Program-made: the position numbers and the translations under genes
The notes under the pieces: generated by a model
The model's database searches: none
Told to the model about the DNA's origin: nothing
Seen by the model: only the letters and a program-made list of their open reading frames with translations
In this document: in pieces, positions 7,315-14,941 of the stretch
Numbering within the stretch: position 1 is the first letter of the stretch
How the letters are laid out: every line of letters begins with the position of its first letter
Origin: an uncultured Acetatifactor sp.
GTDB lineage: Bacteria > Bacillota > Clostridia > Lachnospirales > Lachnospiraceae
Length of the DNA stretch: 29,060 nt
Reading direction: 5' to 3'
NCBI GenBank assembly: GCA_910586515.1
Contig: CAJUGL010000019.1
Location: forward strand, 26,761 to 55,820

Positions 7315-7787
7315 ACATCCGCGAATTCGGCTCCGGCTGCCCTGGCCAGGTCTCCCGGGGCCAGTTCCAGCTGAGAGCCGATTCTGCCGCCGCTGACAAT
7401 GATTTTTTCCCGCTCTTTTGCAGAGCTGTCTATCCTGGTCACATAGGGCTTCTTCATGCCTACTGCGGTGCAGCCGCCCCGGATATAGCCGGTAATTTTC
7501 TGAATATCCTTCACCTGGATCATTTCCAGGCTTTTCTGTCCTACATTTCTGGCGGCTGCCTTCAGGTCCAGTTCCCGGTGGACCGGAATCACAAAGACAA
7601 AATGTTCCCCGCTGTTTCCCACGGTCACCAGGGTTTTGTATACTTTATCGTAAGGCAGGTTCAGCATATCCGCGATCTGAAGGCCGTCCACGAACTCTGC
7701 GCACTCATAAGTCATGTGGGTATAGGGGATTTTCATGGAGTCCAGTATACGCATGGCGTTTGTCTTGGTTTCCTTCTGTTTAGCCAT
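7290..7787 (-). CDS. ybaK: YbaK/EbsC family aminoacyl-tRNA deacylase
   Basis: The 165-residue protein matches the YbaK/EbsC fold: an N-terminal MRILDSMKIPYTHMTYE region, VYKTLVTVG, FVFVIPVHRELDLKAAA, the Gly-rich YIRGGCTAVGMKK segment and a C-terminal GGRIGSQLELAPGDL block. Family members hydrolyse Cys-tRNA(Pro) or similar mischarged tRNAs in the cytoplasm. I chose the ATG at 7787 because GGAGG lies eight bases upstream; the more distal ATG at 7817 has no such site. The final residues (VVTVQTGR) are encoded by the palindromic repeat, so the C-terminus may have been shaped by repeat insertion. It is convergent with the exporter operon and probably monocistronic. Confidence 0.9.
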   Translation of the reverse strand: MAKQKETKTNAMRILDSMKIPYTHMTYECAEFVDGLQIADMLNLPYDKVYKTLVTVGNSGEHFVFVIPVHRELDLKAAARNVGQKSLEMIQVKDIQKITGYIRGGCTAVGMKKPYVTRIDSSAKEREKIIVSGGRIGSQLELAPGDLARAAGAEFADVVTVQTGR

Positions 7788-7867
7788 TTCAGATTCCTCC
7801 TTTTTGTCTGAAAACACATTTTTTAAAATGCCGGGGACAAAAGGTATTTTGACCCTGGTATCACTAT

Positions 7868-7896
7868 ATTATAGAAGAAAACAGCGAACAGAGCAA
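7868..7896 (-). promoter_or_regulatory. Probable promoter of the YbaK-type gene
   Basis: A perfect TATAAT (7873-7868) is preceded at 17 bases by TTGCTC (7896-7891), a weak -35. A leader of about 75 bases with a modest GGG/CCC hairpin separates it from the start at 7787. Confidence 0.5.
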
Positions 7897-7925
7897 TATT
7901 TGCCGCTGAAAATATTTCCATGCTC

Positions 7926-7955
7926 TTGACGGGGCGGGGGATATTAGGGTATAAA
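7926..7955 (+). promoter_or_regulatory. Promoter of the ECF S-component gene
   Basis: TTGACG (7926-7931) and TATAAA (7950-7955), each five of six to consensus, are spaced by 18 bases. The roughly 47-base leader has only a 4-bp hairpin, CCCG/CGGG, next to the ribosome binding site. I see no recognisable riboswitch. Confidence 0.6.
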
Positions 7956-8008
7956 GTTAAGGAAATGAAATATTCAGAGAAAGCCCGGTTCGCGGGTTGG
8001 AGGTAGGA

Positions 8009-8545
8009 ATGAAATACAGAGAAAAAACGATTTGGATGACAAGGACAGCGGCATTTATTGCGCTGGTGATAGTGCTGCAGGCAGTGACCGCGCCCCTGGG
8101 AAACACTTTAGTCACCGGGACTCTGGTGAATGCTGTGCTTATTGTGGCGGTGATGACCGGGGGGCTGCTGTCCGGGGCCGGGGTGGGGGCCGTTTCTCCC
8201 GTGATGGCGAAACTTGTGGGCATAGGACCGCTCTGGAGCCTGATTCCGTTTATTGCGTTGGGAAATATGACGCTTGTCCTGGTGTGGCATCTGGTGGGTA
8301 ACGGCCCATGGGGACGCAGATTTTTTCCCGGTGCGGCTGCGGTTTTGGCGGGAGCCGGGGCAAAATTTCTCGTTTTGTACATAGGAATTGTGCGGCTGGC
8401 AGTCCCGATTCTGCTGAAGCTTCCCCAGCCCCAGGCGGCGGTTGTCTCCGGCATGTTTTCCGTGCCGCAGCTGATCACCGCTTTGCTGGGAGGGGCGCTG
8501 GCGCTGCCTGTTTTGGGGGTATTGCGGAGGTCCCGATTCTTCTGA
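8009..8545 (+). CDS. ECF transporter S component-like membrane protein
   Basis: This 178-residue protein is almost entirely hydrophobic, with about five to six predicted membrane spans and the small-residue-rich composition of energy-coupling-factor substrate-binding (S) subunits. The start is the ATG at 8009 with GGAGG five bases upstream; an in-frame TTG at 7997 overlaps that site and is unlikely. S components bind a vitamin or related nutrient and share an ATPase/EcfT module encoded elsewhere; no such module is in the window. The leader shows no identifiable riboswitch, so the ligand is unknown. Its stop is only 14 bases from the stop of the convergent symporter remnant. Confidence 0.75.
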   Translation: MKYREKTIWMTRTAAFIALVIVLQAVTAPLGNTLVTGTLVNAVLIVAVMTGGLLSGAGVGAVSPVMAKLVGIGPLWSLIPFIALGNMTLVLVWHLVGNGPWGRRFFPGAAAVLAGAGAKFLVLYIGIVRLAVPILLKLPQPQAAVVSGMFSVPQLITALLGGALALPVLGVLRRSRFF

Positions 8546-8559
8546 AAAGTTACCGGAGG

Positions 8560-8958
8560 TTACCTTCCAAGGGCTGTTTTCTGGGCAACCTCTGTCTTCT
8601 TCTCGTAGCAGGCAAAGGCGTTCTCCACCAGCCTTTGATCGGGCTTCGGTGTAAACAGACTTACCAGGGGCACGATAACCAGGCCGGCCATCATGGCCAC
8701 GGCTCCGCAGTTGATGGGAGACTGTATAATCTCCGGAAAAGAGGAGCGGAAGAAGATATTCGCGATCATCAGCACAGAGCTGAAGAGAAAGCAGGCCCAG
8801 CAGGATGCCCTGGTGACTTTTTTTGAGTACAGAGAGTACAGAAAGGGCGCAAGGAAGGCTCCGGCCAGGGCGCCCCAGGAGACTCCCATCAGCTGGGCGA
8901 TAAAGGTAACCGCGCTCTTATACTGGATCAGGGCCAGTATGGAGGCGATGGCGATAGT
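8560..8958 (-). pseudogene. Truncated sodium:solute symporter (SSS family), C-terminal remnant
   Basis: The open frame on the minus strand is about 132 residues and begins directly after an in-frame stop (8961-8959) with no start codon at the natural place. It contains the ending typical of SSS permeases: hydrophobic spans, the motif SPINCGAVAMMAGLVIVPLVS, and a short cytoplasmic tail with VENAFACYEKK. Intact family members have roughly 450-550 residues, so about three quarters are missing. The first possible ATG (8889) lacks a good ribosome binding site. I interpret it as the remnant of a gene whose 5' part was deleted at about 8958. The original substrate is unknown. Confidence 0.78.
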
Positions 8959-9023
8959 TTAAAGCGCTAAAGCAACTATAACATATGCGGAGGGATTATG
9001 CAATTAAATCAGTTATTTTTTTG

Positions 9024-9052
9024 TTGCATTATCTCTTTTTGTCGAATACAAT
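9024..9052 (+). promoter_or_regulatory. Possible promoter of the Mrr-like nuclease gene
   Basis: TTGCAT (9024-9029) and TACAAT (9047-9052) are separated by 17 bases, about 60 bases ahead of the start codon. The -10 is good; the -35 is weak. Confidence 0.45.
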
Positions 9053-9109
9053 AGAAACAGTATTCCCCGAACCGGGGAAAAGAGCGGATGAAAGGGAAGA
9101 AGGAACCCT

Positions 9110-9562
9110 ATGGCTACGAAACAGATTATCATCATCATGGTACTGTCGGTTCTGGCAATGCTGATCAGCGCTGCGCTCTACCTGCTGCAGCGGGCGCGGA
9201 GGCGCAGACCGGAGGACTATGACCTGATGGAGGGGCACGAATTTGAGTACTATTGCGCGGAATTGCTGGAGAGAAACGGTTTCCGGGAAGTGAAGGTCAC
9301 CAAAGGCAGCGGGGATTACGGCATAGACATCCTGGCGGAGAAGGACGGCGTTACCTATGCGATTCAATGCAAATGTTACGGGACGCCGGTGGGGGTCAAG
9401 GCCGTTCAGGAGGCTTACGCGGGCCGGGATTATTATGACAGGATGGTGGGGGCAGTGCTCACCAATCAATATTTTACCCAGCCTGCAGCGGAAGCCGCCC
9501 GTAAGCTCAAGATACTCCTGTGGGACAGGGGATATCTGGAAGAGATGGCGGAAGGGCGGTGA
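9110..9562 (+). CDS. Membrane-anchored Mrr-like restriction endonuclease domain protein
   Basis: The 150-residue protein starts with one hydrophobic segment (residues about 5-27) followed by an arginine-rich stretch (RARRRR), so it should be anchored with the rest in the cytoplasm. The remainder is an Mrr_cat/PD-(D/E)XK fold: GHEFEYYCAELLERNGF (42-58), GSGDYGIDILAEKDG with catalytic D73, and YAIQCKCY in which Q86 and K88 form the QxK variant of the ExK motif. GAAGGA lies upstream of the ATG. No methylase or specificity gene is adjacent, so it is not a standard restriction-modification pair. Its 3' end overlaps the convergent DUF885 gene by 56 bases. Whether it cuts modified or foreign DNA is unknown. 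Confidence 0.82.
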   Translation: MATKQIIIIMVLSVLAMLISAALYLLQRARRRRPEDYDLMEGHEFEYYCAELLERNGFREVKVTKGSGDYGIDILAEKDGVTYAIQCKCYGTPVGVKAVQEAYAGRDYYDRMVGAVLTNQYFTQPAAEAARKLKILLWDRGYLEEMAEGR

Positions 9563-11531
9563 CACGGGCTGTGACGGCAGCCGGGAGGCGCCCGCCTGCG
9601 GGAGAGTAAGGCAGGCAGGCGCTTTTGTTCTTGTTTAGGGGCAGCTCCGACAGATCTGTTTGTGCGGGTTCGGTGCGGGAATCCGAAGACGTGTTTTCCT
9701 GGGAGGCGTTTTCGGTCTCCGCTTCCAGCCGTTCTCTGAGAGACAGGAAGTCTGAGGGACCGCACTCCAGATAGAAAGTGTGAAAACGGTAATCCGTATA
9801 TTTTTCTCCCCACAATTCTCTGGCGTATTCCCGCAGGGACAGGATTTCCAGATAGCCCAGGTAATATTTCGGATAGTTGCAGGGGTTTTGCACAATATAG
9901 TTGTATAGGGAGCGGGCGGCCTCGGGATCGGATACGCCGAATCCTTCCAGGAGCTTTGCGATTCTGCTGTAAGAAGCTCCCTCGTCGTGAATCATGATGT
10001 CCGCCAGCGAATAGAGACACAGCTGCAGGCTGCGGTTGCGGCATTCCAGCAGGGCCAGGACCGCGCCGCCGCTTTGGCCGTCCTCGGCAAGCAGCTGGGC
10101 GGCATATTCATAGGAGAGGAATTCCACATACAGCGCCCATCCCTCCTGGTAGCCGCCGTACCAGAGCAGCTGCCTGGCCGGCCGTTCGCCTGCGGCAAGC
10201 GCCGTCTGATTGTGGTAGACCGTCTGGTAGAGATGCCCGGGATATCCCTCGTGAGCCAGGGTCGTATATAATTCCAGCCCTTCCGGCGTTTTGCTGCGGT
10301 TTATGTAGATACTGTTTGCCGCGGTGTCGTCCAGGGGAGAGGTGAGATAGAAGGCCGGCGCGCAGTAATCCTCCAGGCTTGGGGACACGGCTTTTACCGT
10401 AATCTGAACCTCTCCTTCGGGTATCCGGGGGAAATCGTTCTGCATTCTGGTCTTCAAATCCAGCAGCATCTGGGCGGGGTCTCTGTAGGGAAAATCATAG
10501 GCGTCCTCCCTTCGAAGCAGATCCGCTGCCTCCGGATGCGCAGCGGCCAGTTTCCTGATTTCATCGTACTCCCGGGTAAACTGTTCCGTCAGCATGGTCT
10601 TTAATTCTTCTGTCGGACGGTAAGACCCTGTCTCGGATATCAGCAGCTGTTCATAGTATGCTTTGCCCTCCGGCAGGGAGGCCAGCCCGGCGGGCAGGAC
10701 GGAATCATCCTCCAGCAGCAGAAGTCCGTCTCCCAGGGCCGTGTAGGCGGGCAGCAGAACGGTTTTCAGCAGCCTTTCATTCCGGGCAATATACTCGGAA
10801 GCCTGTTCCCGGGTGAGCGCGTTTGCCAGGATTAGTTTTTCCAGCCGTTCCCGGAAGGTGGTCTGGAGGAAATGGGTTCCTGCCTCCAGATCTTCCGATG
10901 TGACAATAGTGTCGCATTGCCTGCGGACTTCTCTCAGGAAGCTGCCGGGCATAATCAGGCCTGCGGCGGCCTTTTCCTGTTCATAGATCAGCAGTGAGGC
11001 GAAGTATTCGTCCGTCTGGTCCAGCAGGGCCAGGTAATCCTCCACATCCCGCCTGCTGCGGAAGGCATATTCCGCCAGGAGAACCGGAAGCCGGGACTGG
11101 GCGCCGGAAGAGGGGGACAGAGGTTCGTCATAGTAGGGGTAAGCGCTCAGCTCAAGGCTGTTTTCCAGGGAACGGGTCATCAGCTGCCATAGGGCGGCAT
11201 CCTTTTCGGCGAGTTTTGCCGGACGAACGGACTTCAGGGCCGCCAGGACGTTTTCGGTTTCCGCCTGGCTGCGCAGCGCCGCCGCGGAATTGTAGCAGGA
11301 CAGTACCGGTTCGTAATCGAAGATGCCGAAGCGTTCCGGGTCTGCGACGGTATAGTGCATGCTCAGGGTATTGGATTTCATCTCGTTTTCAAACAGTTTG
11401 GCGGTAATGTGGGCAAAGCGCTTCTCGTCCCGCCGGCAGGCAAAGAGGAGAAGAATCATACCGGAGAATGCCGTCAGGAAGGCCAGACCGAAAAGCATCT
11501 GCCGGAGGGAAATAGGGGAATGTTTTTTCAA
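9507..11531 (-). CDS. DUF885 family zinc metallopeptidase-like protein, membrane- or lipid-anchored
   Basis: The protein contains the DUF885 signature HEGYPGHLYQ near residue 427, a gluzincin-like HExxxH, followed by GGYQEGWALYVEFL that probably supplies a further metal ligand. The N-terminus has a hydrophobic segment ending in LLLFAC, which could be a signal anchor or a weak lipobox, so the enzyme is expected outside the membrane. The frame is open from 11603, but I favour the TTG at 11531 (674 residues) because AGGTGA lies just upstream; this start is uncertain. The last 40 or so residues, after a Ser/Thr/Glu-rich linker, are encoded across the convergent Mrr-like gene's terminator and 3' end, and look like an accidental tail. 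The substrate is unknown. Confidence 0.85.
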   Translation of the reverse strand: MKKHSPISLRQMLFGLAFLTAFSGMILLLFACRRDEKRFAHITAKLFENEMKSNTLSMHYTVADPERFGIFDYEPVLSCYNSAAALRSQAETENVLAALKSVRPAKLAEKDAALWQLMTRSLENSLELSAYPYYDEPLSPSSGAQSRLPVLLAEYAFRSRRDVEDYLALLDQTDEYFASLLIYEQEKAAAGLIMPGSFLREVRRQCDTIVTSEDLEAGTHFLQTTFRERLEKLILANALTREQASEYIARNERLLKTVLLPAYTALGDGLLLLEDDSVLPAGLASLPEGKAYYEQLLISETGSYRPTEELKTMLTEQFTREYDEIRKLAAAHPEAADLLRREDAYDFPYRDPAQMLLDLKTRMQNDFPRIPEGEVQITVKAVSPSLEDYCAPAFYLTSPLDDTAANSIYINRSKTPEGLELYTTLAHEGYPGHLYQTVYHNQTALAAGERPARQLLWYGGYQEGWALYVEFLSYEYAAQLLAEDGQSGGAVLALLECRNRSLQLCLYSLADIMIHDEGASYSRIAKLLEGFGVSDPEAARSLYNYIVQNPCNYPKYYLGYLEILSLREYARELWGEKYTDYRFHTFYLECGPSDFLSLRERLEAETENASQENTSSDSRTEPAQTDLSELPLNKNKSACLPYSPAGGRLPAAVTARVTALPPSLPDIPCPTGVS
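9588..9626 (+). terminator. Terminator of the Mrr-like nuclease gene
   Basis: GCGCCCGCCTGC (9588-9599) pairs with GCAGGCAGGCGC (9611-9622) with one C-A mismatch and is followed by TTTTGTTCTTGTTT. It lies wholly within the 3' coding end of the convergent DUF885 gene. Confidence 0.75.
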
Positions 11532-11534
11532 AAG

Positions 11535-11563
11535 TTCACCTGAATTTTCGATATTGTTATAAT
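11535..11563 (+). promoter_or_regulatory. Promoter for the AraB-like kinase and araD
   Basis: TTCACC (11535-11540) and a perfect TATAAT (11558-11563) are spaced by 17 bases, about 95 bases before the kinase start. The promoter overlaps the extreme 5' end of the divergent DUF885 reading frame. Confidence 0.55.
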
Positions 11564-11657
11564 GTATGAGACAGCAGGGGATTTTAGTCGTAGGGGCGGG
11601 CATTCCCTGTAAACGGTAACTGTTTTATCAGGCGGACATAAAGGAGAGGAGTGACAT

Positions 11658-13274
11658 ATGAGCGAGACAATCGGAAAAATAATTCGGGAGGGAAAGGCGG
11701 TTTTGGGCCTGGAGTTCGGTTCTACCCGTATCAAGGCAGTGCTGGTGGACGAGACACATCGGCCCATAGCGCAGGGGAATTGGGACTGGGAGAACAGTCT
11801 GGAAGATAATGTCTGGACATACAGTCTGGAGGAGATCCGGGAGGGGCTTCAGGGCTGCTACAGGAATTTGGCGGAAGATGTGGGAGCAAAGTACGGTGTG
11901 CCGCTGACCAGGCTTGCGGCGCTTGGATTTTCGGGTATGATGCACGGATATATGCCTTTTGACGCAGAGGGCAGACTGCTGGTGCCCTTCCGCACCTGGC
12001 GGAACACCATGACCGGAGAAGCCGCCAGGCAGCTGGGAAGCCTGTTCAGGTTCAATATTCCTCAGAGATGGAGTATTGCCCATCTGTATCAGGCCATATT
12101 AAACGGAGAGGAACATGTAAAAGACATTGATTATCTCACTACCTTGTCTGGCTATATCCACAGACGCCTGTCCGGGGAGAGGACATTGGGGGTGGGGGAG
12201 GCTTCAGGTATGTTTCCCATCGATTCCGCAAGCTGCGATTACGATCGGGAGATGGTGGAGAAATTCGATGCGCTGACAGCGGACAGAGGGTTCGGCTGGA
12301 CGCTGAGGGAGATTCTTCCCAGGGTGCTTTCCGCAGGGGAGAAGGCGGGGGAGCTTACCCCGGAGGGTGCAAGATTCCTTGACCCCGGCGGGACATTACA
12401 GCCGGGGGCGCCTATGTGCCCTCCCGAGGGCGATGCCGGTACGGGAATGACGGCCACCAACAGTGTAAGGAAGCGCAGGGGCAATATCTCGGCGGGAACG
12501 TCCATTTTTTCTATGGTGGTGACGGAAAAGCCCATGGAGAAGGCGCATGAGGAAATCGATATGGTTACTACGCCGGACGGAAGTCCGGTTGCCATGGTGC
12601 ACTGCAACAACTGTACGTCGGATCTGAACGCCTGGGTGAATCTGTTTGGGGAGTTTGCCGGCAAACTGGGAGTGAAGCCGGACAGGGACCGGCTGTACGG
12701 CATGCTTTACGAGGCCGCTCTGGACGCGGACGCGGACTGCGGCGGGCTGGTTGCATACAATTATGTCTCGGGAGAACCGGTCACCGGCCTGGAGGAGGGC
12801 AGGCCTTTGTTCGTCCGCACTCCGGATGCTGAGTTTACTCTTGCCAATTTTATGAGGAGTCATCTTTACAGCGCCATGGCCGCGCTGAAAATCGGAAACG
12901 ACATTCTGATGAAAGAAGAGCGGGTAAAAGTGGATTCCCTGACCGGACACGGCGGATTGTTTAAGACGCCGATAGTGGGGCAGCAGCTGATGGCGGCTGC
13001 TATGAACGCGCCTGTAGCCGTCATGGACACTGCCGGTGAGGGAGGCGCCTGGGGTATGGCGGTGCTGGCGGACTATATGATTAAGCGGGAAGAAGGGGAA
13101 ACGCTCCCGGACTATCTGGACAATCGGATTTTCGCGGGCCGGACAGGCAGCGTGGTATGGCCCAGATCGGAGGACGCGGCGGGATTTGATGTCTTTATGG
13201 AGAGATACAGGAGCGCGCTGCCTGCCGAACGGGCGGCCGTGCATGGATTGAATATCCGATTCCCAAAGGAATGA
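11658..13274 (+). CDS. FGGY family carbohydrate kinase, probable L-ribulokinase (AraB-like)
   Basis: This 538-residue protein shows the FGGY/actin-like ATPase layout: the phosphate loop GLEFGSTRIKAV near residues 17-28, GFSGMMHGYMPFD near 94-106, TGMTATNSV in the hinge region and a C-terminal GHGGLFKTPIVGQQ adenosine-binding block, ending with DTAGEGGAWGMA. Length and motifs fit ribulokinases rather than glycerol kinases. The next gene, 25 bases downstream, is AraD, the enzyme that uses L-ribulose 5-phosphate, so this kinase probably makes that substrate from L-ribulose in the cytoplasm. No arabinose isomerase, transporter or regulator is in the window. The start has GGAGAGGAG upstream. A different ketose substrate cannot be excluded. 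Confidence 0.85.
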   Translation: MSETIGKIIREGKAVLGLEFGSTRIKAVLVDETHRPIAQGNWDWENSLEDNVWTYSLEEIREGLQGCYRNLAEDVGAKYGVPLTRLAALGFSGMMHGYMPFDAEGRLLVPFRTWRNTMTGEAARQLGSLFRFNIPQRWSIAHLYQAILNGEEHVKDIDYLTTLSGYIHRRLSGERTLGVGEASGMFPIDSASCDYDREMVEKFDALTADRGFGWTLREILPRVLSAGEKAGELTPEGARFLDPGGTLQPGAPMCPPEGDAGTGMTATNSVRKRRGNISAGTSIFSMVVTEKPMEKAHEEIDMVTTPDGSPVAMVHCNNCTSDLNAWVNLFGEFAGKLGVKPDRDRLYGMLYEAALDADADCGGLVAYNYVSGEPVTGLEEGRPLFVRTPDAEFTLANFMRSHLYSAMAALKIGNDILMKEERVKVDSLTGHGGLFKTPIVGQQLMAAAMNAPVAVMDTAGEGGAWGMAVLADYMIKREEGETLPDYLDNRIFAGRTGSVVWPRSEDAAGFDVFMERYRSALPAERAAVHGLNIRFPKE

Positions 13275-13299
13275 GGAAAGGAAGGAAAGGAGAATAGTT

Positions 13300-14001
13300 A
13301 TGTTGGAGGAATTGAAAAAAGCGGTCTGTCAGGCAAATAAGGACTTACTCAGATACGGCCTTGTGACATTAACCTGGGGCAATGTAAGCGCCATTGATCG
13401 GAACAGCAGTCTTTTTGTCATTAAGCCCAGCGGAGTGGAATACGATTGCCTGACGCCGGAGAAGATGGTGGTGGTGGATCTGGACGGAAAGAAAGTAGAA
13501 GGGGAATACAGCCCCTCATCGGACACCGCTACCCATGCGGTGCTCTACAAGGCATTTCCGGAGATCGGCGGGATCGTTCATACCCATTCCGCCTATGCCA
13601 CCAGCTGGGCCCAGGCGGGAAGAAGCATTCCCTGTTACGGATCAACTCATGCGGATTATATTTATGGTGAGGTTCCCTGTGTCAGATGTCTCAACGCGGA
13701 GGAAATTGCGGATGCCTATGAAGAGAATACCGGGCATCTGATTGTCAGCGAATTTCTGCGGATGTGCAAGGACCCCGTGTCCGTTCCCGCCGTTTTGTGC
13801 AGGAATCACGGTCCTTTCACCTGGGGAAAAGACGCGGAAGACGCTCTCCGTAATGCGGTAGTTTTGGAAGAGGTGGCCAAGATGGCCTACCGCACGGAGT
13901 CCATCAACCATCATGTTCAGCCTGCGCCGCAGGAATTGATGGACAAGCATTATTACAGGAAACATGGAGCCAACGCATACTACGGTCAGAGGAATCCGTG
14001 A
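13300..14001 (+). CDS. araD: L-ribulose-5-phosphate 4-epimerase
   Basis: The 233-residue protein matches AraD throughout. It keeps TWGNVSAID (25-33), KPSGVEYD (42-49), the zinc and acid residues D75, H94, H96 and H170 (equivalent to E. coli D76, H95, H97 and H171), D119, and Y228 near the C-terminus (equivalent to Y229). It converts L-ribulose 5-phosphate to D-xylulose 5-phosphate, feeding the pentose phosphate pathway. AAAGGAG lies just ahead of the ATG. It is the second gene of a two-gene operon with the AraB-like kinase, and the palindromic repeat at 14008-14039 follows its stop within seven bases. Confidence 0.95.
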   Translation: MLEELKKAVCQANKDLLRYGLVTLTWGNVSAIDRNSSLFVIKPSGVEYDCLTPEKMVVVDLDGKKVEGEYSPSSDTATHAVLYKAFPEIGGIVHTHSAYATSWAQAGRSIPCYGSTHADYIYGEVPCVRCLNAEEIADAYEENTGHLIVSEFLRMCKDPVSVPAVLCRNHGPFTWGKDAEDALRNAVVLEEVAKMAYRTESINHHVQPAPQELMDKHYYRKHGANAYYGQRNP

Positions 14002-14007
14002 TTTTCG

Positions 14008-14039
14008 GTAACGGTTCAGTGCTTTGTCTGAACTGTTAC
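14008..14039. repeat. Palindromic repeat, copy 2
   Basis: GTAACGGTTCAG (14008-14019) and CTGAACTGTTAC (14028-14039) form a 12-bp inverted repeat with one G-U-type change and an 8-base loop. It matches copy 1 (7282-7313) at 27 of 32 positions by my count, and the arms differ in ways that mostly keep pairing. A small CCTGA/TCAGG hairpin follows at about 14044-14057. There is no T-tract, so it is not a classical terminator. Confidence 0.85.
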
Positions 14040-14169
14040 GATCTCCTGAGTTTTCAGGACAGCGATAAGAGACGGGCGGTATGGAGGGGCGTGCCTCGCT
14101 AGTACCGCTCTTTGCAGATCAGGACGGGCCGAAGATGCGCCGCCGAAATCGGAATAGGAGTCGAGCAGA

Positions 14170-14862
14170 ATGATTACAATATTAAAGGAAACAACGATTA
14201 AGCCGATTACGCTTATGGGAGAACGGGCAGGAGTATGCTGGGGGGCGGATATCACCAACGAAGCGAAAAACTACAGAAGAGGTCTGGACTGCATTAATTC
14301 CGGTCACCACAGAGTCATGGAGTATGTGAATGTGGAAATGATCATAGAGGGATATTCGGCCCGCGTGATCAGGGAATGGTACACCCATATCGGCGGCTCA
14401 CCCACAAGACTTCAGGCCAGCACGCGCTATATTGATTACAAGGATTTTTCCTACGTGACGCCCCCGGCGGTGGCCGGAAGCCCGGAGGCGGAAGCGATAT
14501 ACACAGAGGCCATGTCTGCCATTGCCGGGGCCTGCGCCCGCCTGGAGGAATGCGGGATTCCCCGGGAGGATGCCGCGCTGCTTCTGCCGCTGGGCATGAC
14601 TACCAGGATTGTGGACAAGCGGAATGTCAGGAGTCTGACGGAAATGTCCCATCAGAGACTCTGTACCAGGGCATATTGGGAATATCGGCGTCTGATGGAG
14701 GATATCCGCCGGGCACTGAGCGCATATTCCGAGGAATGGAAGGAGCTTGTGGAGCGCTGTTTTGTGCCGAAATGTGAGGCAGTGGGATACTGCACGGAAA
14801 AAAAGAGCTGCAGAAAGGCTAAAGTATTTGGTTCCCTAGCCGATAATCTTAATAGACAGTGA
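14170..14862 (+). CDS. thyX: FAD-dependent thymidylate synthase (ThyX), divergent motif
   Basis: The 230-residue length and overall pattern fit ThyX: SGHHRVMEYVNVEMIIEGYSARVIREW corresponds to the region leading into the signature, followed by THIGGSPTRLQASTRYIDY. ThyX methylates dUMP to dTMP using methylene-tetrahydrofolate and NADPH with bound FAD. The canonical RHRxxSxNExSxRY signature is only partly kept: H73, S84 and R86-Y87 are present but the RHR triplet and NE pair are replaced. The C-terminus has a Cys-rich segment (CFVPKCEAVGYCTEKKSC). The start follows TAGGAG. The promoter for the flagellar operon lies inside its last codons. The family call is good; activity should not be assumed from the signature alone. 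Confidence 0.82.
   Translation: MITILKETTIKPITLMGERAGVCWGADITNEAKNYRRGLDCINSGHHRVMEYVNVEMIIEGYSARVIREWYTHIGGSPTRLQASTRYIDYKDFSYVTPPAVAGSPEAEAIYTEAMSAIAGACARLEECGIPREDAALLLPLGMTTRIVDKRNVRSLTEMSHQRLCTRAYWEYRRLMEDIRRALSAYSEEWKELVERCFVPKCEAVGYCTEKKSCRKAKVFGSLADNLNRQ
14820..14846 (+). promoter_or_regulatory. Sigma-28 promoter of the flgM operon, inside thyX
   Basis: TAAAG (from 14820) and GCCGATAA (14839-14846) are separated by the standard 15 bases between TAAA and GCCGATAA, an essentially perfect flagellar sigma factor promoter. It overlaps the last codons of thyX and would start transcription near 14854, about 90 bases before flgM. Confidence 0.88.
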
Positions 14863-14941
14863 GAGAATATAAGGAAGCGGCTGTCCGGGACAGTGTCTGA
14901 TATAGCAGGGCAGCAGTCCTTTGGGAAGGGAGGAGTCCGAT

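Noticed and set aside
7956..8008. Vitamin riboswitch ahead of the ECF S component
   Set aside because: The leader is only about 47 bases with a 4-bp hairpin and lacks the conserved cores of the riboswitches usually found before ECF genes.
11535..11603. ATG at 11603 as start of the DUF885 protein
   Set aside because: The extra residues have no signal-peptide character and lie over the divergent promoter; the TTG at 11531 has a plausible ribosome binding site, although the choice is not certain.
14016..14258. An 80-codon minus-strand frame ending in the palindromic repeat
   Set aside because: It overlaps the start of thyX, has no motif, and its resemblance to the YbaK C-terminus is due only to the shared repeat sequence.
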